From the NCBI GenBank assembly GCA_032718475.1, contig JAUCBJ010004440.1:1-64000 (forward strand): a stretch of 64,000 nucleotides of DNA, in the 5' to 3' direction. How positions within the stretch are numbered: the first letter of the stretch is position 1; every line of letters begins with the position of its first letter. The stretch is from Nemertoderma westbladi (Eukaryota > Xenacoelomorpha > Nemertodermatida > Nemertodermatidae). Below are positions 56,701-64,000 of this stretch, one piece after another. Position numbers and translations under genes: made by a program. The notes below the pieces were generated by a model. It made no database searches. It was not told the DNA's origin and saw only the letters and a list, made by a program, of their open reading frames with translations.

Positions 56701-59283
56701 ATTTTTTAAAACTTTCAACCTTAGAGGCCAATTACCTTCAGATTTACTAATTGTAAATGGTGGAACACCACAGATAAAGAAGAATTCCATAGGCCATTGA
56801 TAATGTTCATTTAACTCTGAATTCTCAGATGTAGGCCATGATAGTGCCAATTTATTCCATTCTGGGTTATTAGGGCCTTGAGTGAACTTCCATTGCCTTC
56901 CATTGTTAACATTTTCTTGTTTTAGACCCCATCTCTGGTAACATGCTGATGGGTGCCCTTTTGGTAGTTTTTCCATTACAGCAATTGCGAATTTATGGCC
57001 CTTCTCAGCCGAGAGGCAGTGTGTTTGCCCTTCAGCCAATGCAATACATGTTAACACTAACGTCGGTTCAGAACTGCAATAAACATTTCCAGAATTGTCA
57101 AATCGCCATTCAACACCAGGCGAATTTAAAGAATTCCCCTTCACTATCACAGCAAGGCCTTCTAATGGAGTATTCAAACCAAAAAATGTGTGAGAAATTT
57201 TGATATCACTGACACCCAGGCATAACTGCGGGAAACCTTTGTTATAAATAATACCAGAATCATTTAACAGCCATATTTGGTTATTTTTTGTAAATGACGT
57301 CTGCATATTGGTACCCTTGACATCAATCATTATCTCTGGGTACAGAAGTAGATTGTCATTTTCTTTATGAAAAAGGAAGTAGCTATTCTTATCAATTTCA
57401 TTGAACTTTAGTGAATCTTCCACCTGATTTAGGGTGTACTCCGCAGTACCTTCTCCAATAATAGGAGTGTCATACGAGTTTGGAATTCCATGTGAAACTT
57501 TCAACTTTGTTGGTTTTCCTTCTGGGATGATATCACGATTAAAAGCTTCTCGTATAGCGACCATCCGACCATAATACATGTAACTGGAAGCACCATCCAC
57601 TGCCAGTTGCAGCACATGGACTTGAGGTTTTATGAAATCCTCCCCAAAACTAACCCAAACTTCTTCCTCTTCTTTTAGATTGTAAATGTTTTCAATCTCA
57701 TTGCCATCTTTATCAAATATAATCTTTGGATGGCCTTTGTAAGGTGATTTATTAGGAAGACCACTAACACATGATCCGCAGCAATCAATCAACTTTTCGA
57801 GCATTCTCTTACTGGAGTCTGGATCATCTTTGATGACACCCTTCTCAGCTGACTCAATGTTGAAATAAGCAACTTTGGGATTGTCACAATAACCATTGAC
57901 ATTCACAAGTAGTTTCAAGCACTTTGGTCCAACGAGTCTGTGATCATCTGGGAGCTCTTTTATGTAATCCAACCGATAAGCTATTCCATCGGAACGCTCA
58001 TTTTCCAATTCATTGCTGATATTGTTGACAATTTCTTTAAATTTTCTAACAGCAATTTCTCTTTCCGAAATTGATTCATCAGTTTTTCCCGATTCATCAT
58101 AGAGATCTTCTTCAGATAATGAAAGAAGTTGTTTCTGCCCAACAACATCCTTCTTGCCATCAAGTGCATGTTCCACATCTTTTTGATAACTTCTAAGCTG
58201 TTTTAATTCCTTATTAAGTGACATGACCACATTGTTTGCAAATTCTTCCACACCCAAAGGACTAAACTTAGGCTCCCTAGCTGCCCAAAGTGGTCCCAAA
58301 AACGGAGATATCTCTACCTGCAAGCACGAATCCAACAGCGGAACAGGTGTCCTCTTGACAACATTAACCTCTTCCCCTGACCACGTGAATAACCTCTTGA
58401 CACGGCCTCCCATACGATTCGAAACACAGTCCATTAGATAGTCCAATGTTTTGATGTTAGGGAAAACCCATTTCCCTTGGAATACATCCATGTTGCAGAC
58501 AACTTCTAAACCGAAGTCACTCGTCCCATGACCATTGATATAGACCAGGACCCGTCGAGGTCCAGCAATGGGAAGACAATCTGTGAGTGTTCTGGGGGAC
58601 GTAGATTTATCCAATATCCTTCTAGGTTCTTTAAGAAGTACCAACCCATTGAGTCCAAAAGTAGCCATACTCATCGACCCTCGAGAATGGTATGATTTTG
58701 GATTCTTGAAATGCTCTCCACAAGAAACGTATATTTCTCCTTTTCGTGGTATTTCCCTTATATCAAATACTTCTAACCCACTACTTAAAAACACTCTACG
58801 CGCAGCATTGTTTAATGTGAGTTTTGATGTTGCTTCTGTAAGAAGTTCCGACATTGTTAAGGGAGTTATGGCTACTGATATATCGTTATGACCATTGCGG
58901 AAGGCATTAGCCCTCACGGCATGTGGTACCTCCATCCAGGTCTTTACCTTAGCACGTTGTTTAATACGTCTTTGCTGTGGTCTGGATGTGGAGGTCTGTT
59001 TAGCTGATTGAGTTCTAAGTCTTGGGGACTGTGATATCTTTAGTTTCTGCTGACCAAACTTATTTTTATAAGGGGATAATATATTTTTAGGCCTCTTGTT
59101 CCTGTCAAAGGTAGGACGTCGATTTTCCATCACTTCACCCGTATAATTGTTTAATAAAATATCTTCATATTGAGAAACGTTGAGAGCCTTCGATCTGACA
59201 CCGTCAGTGCAGTTGTGCCTTGGTGAATCCGGGTTGCTATAGAAACCGTATTCGGGCGAATCTTTAAGAGGATATATCTCCAT
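53788..59283 (-). CDS. DCDC1: DCDC1-like protein (doublecortin plus ricin-type lectin domains), 1831 aa
   Basis: ATG at 59283-59281 opens a single uninterrupted frame of 1831 codons. Doublecortin (DCX) modules bind and stabilise microtubules. I see DCX-like repeats at about residues 125-195 (FRNGHNDISVAITPLTMSEL to VSCGEHF), 243-325 (VLVYINGHG), 455-555 (LLVNVNGYC to VWVSFGEDF), 870-985 (LKVLKNGDGN), 1390-1475 (VSAHRNGDGYLTEGHVVMG) and 1715-1800 (LSVYKNGDSIDKAV). Two beta-trefoil, ricin-B-like regions lie at about 690-860 and 1130-1290, with Q-x-W repeats such as SQRWEI and NQKWQF. A proline-rich PPTPPPEPPRPP linker is near 1040, followed by a CPLC pair. The N-terminal 115 residues are basic and disordered. 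This order and length match vertebrate DCDC1 (about 1780 aa), implicated in dynein-linked vesicle and midbody microtubule roles. Absence of any intron is unusual, since vertebrate DCDC1 has many exons. Codons look ordinary and no frame defects are seen. Confidence 0.9.
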   Translation of the reverse strand: MEIYPLKDSPEYGFYSNPDSPRHNCTDGVRSKALNVSQYEDILLNNYTGEVMENRRPTFDRNKRPKNILSPYKNKFGQQKLKISQSPRLRTQSAKQTSTSRPQQRRIKQRAKVKTWMEVPHAVRANAFRNGHNDISVAITPLTMSELLTEATSKLTLNNAARRVFLSSGLEVFDIREIPRKGEIYVSCGEHFKNPKSYHSRGSMSMATFGLNGLVLLKEPRRILDKSTSPRTLTDCLPIAGPRRVLVYINGHGTSDFGLEVVCNMDVFQGKWVFPNIKTLDYLMDCVSNRMGGRVKRLFTWSGEEVNVVKRTPVPLLDSCLQVEISPFLGPLWAAREPKFSPLGVEEFANNVVMSLNKELKQLRSYQKDVEHALDGKKDVVGQKQLLSLSEEDLYDESGKTDESISEREIAVRKFKEIVNNISNELENERSDGIAYRLDYIKELPDDHRLVGPKCLKLLVNVNGYCDNPKVAYFNIESAEKGVIKDDPDSSKRMLEKLIDCCGSCVSGLPNKSPYKGHPKIIFDKDGNEIENIYNLKEEEEVWVSFGEDFIKPQVHVLQLAVDGASSYMYYGRMVAIREAFNRDIIPEGKPTKLKVSHGIPNSYDTPIIGEGTAEYTLNQVEDSLKFNEIDKNSYFLFHKENDNLLLYPEIMIDVKGTNMQTSFTKNNQIWLLNDSGIIYNKGFPQLCLGVSDIKISHTFFGLNTPLEGLAVIVKGNSLNSPGVEWRFDNSGNVYCSSEPTLVLTCIALAEGQTHCLSAEKGHKFAIAVMEKLPKGHPSACYQRWGLKQENVNNGRQWKFTQGPNNPEWNKLALSWPTSENSELNEHYQWPMEFFFICGVPPFTISKSEGNWPLRLKVLKNGDGNVTNACHIVVSSAEITGERVHCLDLSHDQLMLSQFLESCTSALNFPSAARHLFNPQGVELHSLSGISRDDLVYASVTNFWIDPSLGVSQTQQSNILARLTYDLMLISRYMCMLGVRDLKMTTDGVIKQGANLKLQTCCITEDEREEIARPPTPPPEPPRPPLTLAQKLSLLDNAHSRSHLVIDDMFESVKKTQKKSYEKLNHTENNGHCPWPTCPLCGPIRDLQPETEKIYTKFERQMKRMHAGVRGQLAKQLFAFEDGFLSCEADNNLVVSYDSSNADGSVLFLNNKQENDPSQRWEINLDGFVNPKYNKKFVLGVLTPQLDNTRNADPHGSLYNGQWISLQHRCHSSYGSANQKWQFDSGTGMLGCFATDRTDIEITAANKAGICTYSITGGYEIDQPGYTCIVEPINGNGRAVKLIVCYACARTLRGTHHVKKLEKRFAFTCDMGVVAKQQGLQLGRCFKLLDAGRLHLGSHEVVKTHSFWKKRLAQLYLKTSPSTHCPSDLDLPLTVRVSAHRNGDGYLTEGHVVMGTTLQDILGQCTSKLSLPHVARKIFTADGQLMLDANDLISWAIEHCKSFLRSYNFGMQTASSQEELPDSFTSSKESGPKEIKEYITPSYDLNILQQQTISVGNKEDNDSGSESGDMDHYMKLRPSTTIWNDDRPQSRQGVPRSDPVRESSASSVMREEDVAFVLRAPIPVWVSCGEPFIPPPRVAQNYEMQRCAAENRIHLTNKLQTQKHVLRQMKGRRLMAAEPARFEGKESYKQPVCVVGGWTEELPGESKLKGSIKTISGHMTTKISLKKEVLPHTKKEKLLAISASLYKNSSMKQLSVYKNGDSIDKAVRICVDSMDRLFDVARQRLGLSRTVTSAFNSNGDPVTLFESLSSNGDLLAVGCCGEGEKYMRPGELDRRMMMKAQWSRVRRKQGVSGLLIPGVEERLPPALVNPYGPPALALEPSSDINLLPVQN

Positions 59284-60214
59284 ATTTGAAGAGGCTTAAA
59301 TAGCAATGAGGGCTCTTCTGATAATTATCATACTGCGCACAATTCGCTAAATTTTAGAATTGAAATCATAAAATAAAAAAAAACATTTCGTACGAATCCG
59401 CACTTTACCTTAATTGGACAAGCTGGCGTTTTCTCAAAAGTGACTAAGTCCCGTCATAAGCTTCGCGAAATCAAAGCTGGTATTCGAAAGTTTAATCCAA
59501 GCACAATTTTGTGCACATATGTGCTGTGGATAACATTGTACAGGCAATCAAAGTTCAAAATTGTGTACGAATGTCCCGTAATTTACTTTGTAATGAGCCT
59601 ATACTGTATAAACAGTAGTCATTGTAATGTCCCTTAGTAAACGATGCATTAAATTTGGTTACGCCACCAAAAAAAATTTGATCATCATCAAATTACTTTC
59701 CAACAGAAATAAAACTTACAAATAACTATTATCGATATAAGATAATTACTGTAATCTCCCATGTTATATTTATCAATAACAATTCATTGTAAATAACAAT
59801 AACAATAACCTGCACAGAATATTAATGAAATATGGCCAATAAGTGGAGGAAAGACAGAAGACAAACATATACAGTATAGCTATAGTAAAATAGTGTTGAT
59901 AACCCAGCAAACTGTACAACCTGAAAATGCAAACTATTCAATACCAGCTGCAGGAAGTGTCTAGTTCTCGAGTGTAAATTTACTGTAATCTCTGCCACTA
60001 ATTTTCAATTATTTATTGATTGAATATTAGTGGTAGATTACAGTAGCATTATCCTACTGTATAACGGTAATTAATTAATTACGAATTTTGTTAACTGTTG
60101 CGTGGTAACGAAATTCCATAAGTCATGTCCAAAATGTTTTGTGATAGTAAAAGAACGACCTAACGAAAAAAAAGTTAATATACAGTAATTAATGAAAAAA
60201 AATATTTTTTCTAG
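59284..60214. other. Divergent intergenic region or intron
   Basis: This separates the DCDC1-like start (minus) from the first visible EGF-gene exon (plus). It should hold the DCDC1 promoter and 5' UTR. Because 60215 begins with a splice acceptor, earlier exons of the plus-strand gene must exist. I could not identify one here. The ATG at about 59307 (MRALLIIIIL) looks signal-like but ends after 14 codons with no clear donor. Confidence 0.4.
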
Positions 60215-60485
60215 AATAAATATTCCTCATTGAATGGACAGACTAGGAAATGCGACTTAGCACCAAAAGATGGTGTACTCCATCTATATTGGATGTGCAC
60301 AGACCGTAATGCTATTTGTCAGCTACCGGACCCATGTAGCCACTCGCATTGCGGAGACCACGGTGTGTGTGTACCCAGTCTAGACTTCCAGTCCTATTCC
60401 TGTGACTGCACCGACGAATTTACTGGGGAACATTGTGAAGAGAAACCTGTTGAACACGAACAGGAAGAAGAACCGGAACATCCAG
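60215..60485 (+). CDS. Exon a: EGF-like domain
   Basis: The acceptor TTTTTTCTAG precedes 60215. The frame reads RKCDLAPKDGVLHLYWMC, then CQLPDPCSHSHCGDHGVC and YSCDCTDEFTGEHCEE, a canonical six-cysteine EGF. A glutamate-rich tail (HEQEEEPEHP) follows. The donor is CCAG/GTACC at 60485/60486, leaving phase 1. Confidence 0.8.
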
Positions 60486-63400
60486 GTACCGCAAAGTAAC
60501 TCTATTTCTAATGTAATGTAATGTAGGACTTTACTGTACATTACAGAATTTTATTAGAAACGTTTATTTGTGAAGTATATTGTAGCAGTAAATTGTTTGT
60601 TTGATAGTCAAGTACAGTAGGCCTACATTACTGTATGAGGCTCTGAAGCTAGTCATTTTGTCGTTAAATACAGTAGGCCTACACTGTAAATCATATACTT
60701 GTTATAACTTTTTGTTGGGAACAGCTTTTGCAAAGTCGGCAATGACGCCAGGTGGGATCGAACTGATGACCTCCGGGTTGGATGTCTGGCGCTTTAACTA
60801 GTAGGGCTTACACGATAATTGATACCTCTTTAATTAAACTGAAATTTTATTTAAAAATATAGTAATAAAATTTATTTGGAATTAAACGCTACGCCGACAA
60901 CCGACAACCATTATTAACGGTAGGCCTAATATGATGATTATTATGATTATTACTAATGATTATTATCACCAATAGAGGGAATGGAACAGGTTATCTCCAG
61001 ATCTATAAACGAGATTCAATAGCATAGGTAACACTGTTTTATATTTGAATTTCATATTTGAATAAATAGTCGGCTGTTGGTTGTCGGCGTATCGATTACA
61101 ACCAATTATTTTACTGAAATTCCTTTTTCGAAAAATTGTAGTCGGAGCTATAATATTGAGACAGGGGAGGAAACTCGACGCAAAACCCGCCTTGGCGAAT
61201 TAATTTCCCGCCTCAATGTTAAATTCTCAATTTAGGGAAAGGAACAGGTTACAGTGACACATTATTTTAAACAAAACAATAAATTAAACACAATACAGTA
61301 GAACAGGTTACAGTTATATTTTTGAGAGTAATCAGCTGTTATTTGCTTCCAATTTCCCCTGGATAGGGATGCATTTTTCATGCGTCCAGTACCCCCCCTC
61401 CCCACCCCCTATCTGATAATATTATTTGGTGAGCGAAATTATTTATTTACTTAAAACTTTTTAGCACCTCCTTCTTCGGGATGTTCTGAGGTGTCATCTA
61501 CAGAAAACTTATCGGTAACAAACTATGATGGCGAGACTTGTGTAGCCAATGACGTTGTTGTAACCTCTTGTCAAGGATCCTGTCCCTCCAAACAATATGT
61601 AAGTAGGCCTACAGTACGTATACTGTAGCTGTAAATACAGGCAGAGAAGCTGGTTACTAACATATGTACAGTAGGCCTACTCAGTACTGTATAATAGGAA
61701 ATAATTTAGTTGAGATGCATTCCGAATTGGTATTAGTTGAATTGGTTGGTTGAAACTACATTTTTTTTTTGCTAAGATTGCTGGATTAAATGTAATTAAT
61801 TATTGATTCTTTATGTTTAATGGCTTTTATGGAAGCTGTTCTATACAAAATAATATTCACTTTATTTACATATTTAGGCCGTTTCGACCGGAGATCTGGT
61901 AGACCGATTCCAGATAAACTCCGACTGCCAATGCTGCGTGGGACTACCCAAATCTCACCCGGTATCTTTTGATTGTCCAGGCGGTTCTGAAACCTTTTAC
62001 GTCCCGGTACTATCTGTATGTGAATGTCACGCCTGCAATAGCGGTGGTTAGTATAATTTCTAAATTTGATAGATCTTATAATTTTCATGTTATTGCCCAT
62101 TTGATTTGATAAAAGTTATACTGTACACAGGGCTAAAGACCTACTGTATTTATTTCATAATTTTGATTAATAATTTTATAAATTATTTACTCCTTAAATC
62201 TATAAAACTAAATATATTTTTCTTTCATTTTATCCTCTATTTACATACAGTTTTGTAGGTCTATTTATTACTAAGACCCCTCAAACTAAACAGGAACTTA
62301 AATACAGTAATAGGTCTACTGTACTACTGAACAGCTAAAGTTTCAGAGTCCGATTTTGAATGAAATTTTATATATTTAGGTGAACCGGACTGTGTTCTTG
62401 ATTCTGGAAGGATTCTAAAATACATGGAAAACTTTGAATCCTGTAAGGAGAACTGCATATGTGCAGAGGCTGGGGAAGCTAAGTGTACTGATATTACACC
62501 GTGCGGCGAGAATGGAGAATGCAGCGAAAATACCGACCATAAATGTGTCTGCAAAGTAAACTTTGTGGGCGATGGTTACAAGTGCACATTGCAGGGGTCC
62601 GGTGGAGCCTCATTATCCGGGGGTAAGACGAAAGTCATAGACAAGAACACCCACTGCGAGAGTTGGTCCCAGTCCGGCGAGTGTTCAAATAACCCGCGGT
62701 ATATGTGGGAGAAATGTCCCGTGAGTTGTGAAAAGTATGGGGATCCCGATTCCAAGCCACAAGAAGGCAAATACACTGAGTATGAATGTATTGTCTTCGC
62801 AACCAAAAATCAATGCGCTACTAAGGAGAAGTTTATGGAGAAATATTGTCCTAAACAATGTGAAGATGTTGCTAATGGGTTAATAATTCCAAAAGAAGTT
62901 GATAAAGTGAAGGCTTGCCATACTAAAGCGGAATCAGGCCTTTGTATTCTTGATAGAACGGAAATGGAGAGAGATTGCCCCGGGGTATGCGTTGGGGAAT
63001 ATATTATTGTAAAGAATATCGATTTGGTTCCGGGAGGGATCCCAAGAGAACAGGTTATTTCTGTAGAAGTTGTCGGAGGTGCTGCTGCAGTTTCTTGCCC
63101 CGACGGATTTATGTTGGCCGATTGTAAATGTAGCGATTCTGACTGTCTCGGTTCTGAAGTTGTAGTCAAAGATGACAAGGTAACCTGCATGGTTAAAAGT
63201 CGGATTGATGCTAAAGAAGTTTCTGAGGCTGAGGCGGTTTGCGCCAATTTGCGTGATACTTATGAGATATTTATCCCCAATGAGTATGGCATTGATGTTG
63301 CACCAAAGACCACCAAATGTCCTGTCAACTTTCAGATGATTTCCTGTAATTCATTGGGCGCATCTGCAGCAGTGGAAGCATCTGGTAAAGGCAACATCAA

Positions 63401-63971
63401 TGGGAATCAATGTCAATTCAACGAAAGTGTTTGCTCGGGGAGTTGTAGCGTTTCCGGGATATGTTATAGGGCATTTGATTCCACTCCTATTGAAAACATG
63501 AAAAAAATCGGCGATGCTACAAGCGCTGATAAGAGTCGCTTCTTTGTGAATGCAGAACACAACGATTTGGAAGCTGTTGTCTACGAAAGTCCCGAATCTG
63601 TTGGTAAGGCGGTAGGACAATGTCCTGAAGGTTCTTTTGTTATCGGATGCGAATGTATTGGCGACTGTAAAGGTGTTAATCCAATTTTAGCTTATCGGAA
63701 GTGCGGAGCCAGGAGTCTAGATGATGGGCAGCCACTGAAGGTTAGGATTATGTGTTCCAAAGGAGTTGTAGCCCCCCAATACGACGGGCAGGGCGCAGAA
63801 CACAGCGCCCATGCTGAATGCCCAGCAGGAACCTCACTTCTCTCGTGTTCGTCGAAGTTCTCGGATGGGGCTGATGTTGTTTCCGGTTTTGAAGGTCTCG
63901 GAAAATCGAAAAACAATGGATGTGAAGTCAGCTGTTCAGGTTTCTGTTTCGCGTACGCTATCTGTGTTTGA
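60215..63971 (+). CDS. Secreted EGF-CTCK-EGF-ShKT-(PCSK9 C-terminal-like) protein, 3' four exons
   Basis: Four exons join in phase: 60215-60485, 61465-61598, 61878-62046 and 62380-63971 (stop TGA). All three introns are GT-AG: GTACCG/TTAG, GTAAGT/TTAG and GTTAGT/TTAG. Domain order: EGF-like (exon 1), acidic linker, cystine-knot CTCK (exons 2-3), EGF-like, three ShKT-like modules and four modules resembling the cysteine-rich C-terminal repeats of PCSK9. All are extracellular, disulphide-rich folds, so the product should be secreted or on the cell surface. No enzyme domain is visible. The 5' end, including any signal peptide, is missing. CTCK domains normally end proteins (mucins, VWF, SCO-spondin); here it is internal. 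I do not recognise this exact architecture. Function is unknown; adhesion or extracellular matrix is only a guess. Confidence 0.82.
60735..60805 (-). mobile_element. tRNA-derived SINE head (minus strand)
   Basis: On the minus strand: TAGTTAAAGCGCCAGACATC, then GGAGGTCATCAGTTCGATCC (B-box-like AGTTCGATCCC), followed by the body TTGCCGACTTTGCAAAAGCT and CCCAACAAAAAGTTATAAC toward 60700. The body recurs at 4350-4400. It is a SINE, not a tRNA gene, because the 5' A box and acceptor are degenerate. Confidence 0.62.
61158..61390 (+). mobile_element. Family-R repeat, plus orientation, inside the intron
   Basis: GAGACAGGGGAGG, CGACGCAAAA, GCGAATTAATTTCCCGCCTC, the 50-bp core, GAACAGGTTACAG, ATCAGCTGTTATTTGC and AATTTCCCCTGGA occur in the same order as the minus-strand copy at 26661-26890. 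It ends near a C/T-rich run (61391-61410). Confidence 0.75.
61465..61598 (+). CDS. Exon b: first half of CTCK
   Basis: From acceptor TTTTTAG it reads APPSSGCSEVSSTENLSV, NYDGETCVANDVVVTSC and QGSCPSKQY, then donor GTAAGT. The C-x-G-x-C-x-S core is the cystine-knot signature. The phase fits both neighbours. Confidence 0.82.
61878..62046 (+). CDS. Exon c: second half of CTCK
   Basis: From acceptor ATTTAG it reads AVSTGDLVDRFQINSDCQCC, VSFDCPGGSETFYVPV and SVCECHACNSG, then donor GTTAGT. The final C-x-C-x-x-C completes the CTCK. Confidence 0.82.
62380..63971 (+). CDS. Exon d (last): EGF, three ShKT, four PCSK9-like modules
   Basis: After acceptor TATTTAG the frame reads GGEPDC onward. EGF: CTDITPCGENGECSEN to GDGYKC. 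ShKT 1: CESWSQSGECSNNPRYMWEK with CPVSC, a textbook spacing. ShKT 2 (YECIVFATKNQC to CPKQC) and ShKT 3 (KACHTKAESGLC to CPGVC) are looser. Then come four modules of the form A/V-x-C-P-x-G/N-F, hydrophobic-x-x-C: SCPDGFMLADCKC, KCPVNFQMISC, QCPEGSFVIGCEC and ECPAGTSLLSC. Each ends with a cysteine-containing strand such as VTCMVKS, GICYRAF or FAYAICV. These match the V-T-x-x-C-x-x-G-W-x-L-x-x-C pattern of PCSK9's C-terminal modules. TGA is at 63969-63971. Confidence 0.85.
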
Positions 63972-64000
63972 ACATTCGAAGTATAGGAAAACAATTGTCA

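Larger units (their letters stand above)
60486..61464 (+). other. Intron with SINE-like and family-R insertions
   Basis: This lies between exons a and b. It carries TAGGCCTA words, a minus-strand tRNA-like SINE (60735-60805), a degenerate 50-bp core (60970-61010) and a full family-R repeat (61158-61390). Confidence 0.6.

Noticed and set aside
53858-58891. Plus-strand frames opposite the DCDC1-like gene
   Set aside because: They are antisense shadows with no domains of their own.
59307-59351. Signal-peptide first exon for the EGF-CTCK gene
   Set aside because: MRALLIIIIL is suggestive, but the frame stops after 14 codons without a clear splice donor.

Overview
This window is animal nuclear DNA. 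It is AT-rich and intron-bearing, with metazoan proteins, an RTE-like LINE, tRNA-derived SINE-like pieces and very many DNA-transposon remnants. It encodes a DCDC1-like protein (doublecortin plus ricin-like lectin domains), a TRIM-like RING remnant, and a secreted EGF/CTCK/ShKT protein with PCSK9-C-terminal-like modules. Together with abundant palindromic TAGGCCTA-type words, these suggest a marine invertebrate, perhaps a deuterostome such as an echinoderm or hemichordate. The species cannot be fixed from this sequence.

Layout. (1) 1-20373 is a direct tandem duplication with an 11,026-bp period: 1-9347 and 11027-20373 appear identical. Each copy is a Russian doll of non-autonomous inverted-repeat elements. 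Several can be delimited to the base by target-site duplications (TSDs): 5 bp for the CAGT...ACTG elements, 8 bp for a hAT element and TA for another. Only copy 1 continues into a fragment of the chromatin gene MEAF6 and an outer inverted arm. (2) 20374-32327 holds more foldback elements, two arrays of a 68-bp satellite, poly-G tracts and a decayed LINE. (3) 32328-35116 is an AACGTT-rich inverted-repeat element carrying a fragment like the N-terminal domain of M1 aminopeptidases. (4) 35727-37432 is a TRIM-like gene with a 531-codon open frame and a frame-disrupted RING. (5) 37433-53787 is mostly repeats: tRNA-like SINE pieces, a nearly complete RTE-like LINE with one apparent 1-nt frameshift and a lost 3' end, a second LINE fragment split by a head-to-head tRNA-like insertion, and a 56-bp satellite. 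(6) 53788-59283 (minus) is an uninterrupted 1831-codon DCDC1-like gene. (7) 60215-63971 (plus) holds the last four visible exons of a secreted cysteine-rich multidomain protein.

How the parts work together. Only the DCDC1-like gene and the EGF-CTCK-ShKT gene look like ordinary host genes. They are divergently oriented about 0.9 kb apart and have unrelated predicted roles: microtubule-associated versus extracellular. The TRIM-like gene may be partly decayed. Almost everything else is mobile DNA. Two themes recur. Each long-inverted-repeat element carries its own iterated short palindrome. One roughly 50-bp core (GGGAAAGGAGCAGGTTACAG ... AACCAAAACAATAAAC) appears in several otherwise unrelated elements and as 68-bp tandem arrays. 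The exact 9.3-kb duplication could be real or an assembly artefact; the sequence alone cannot decide.
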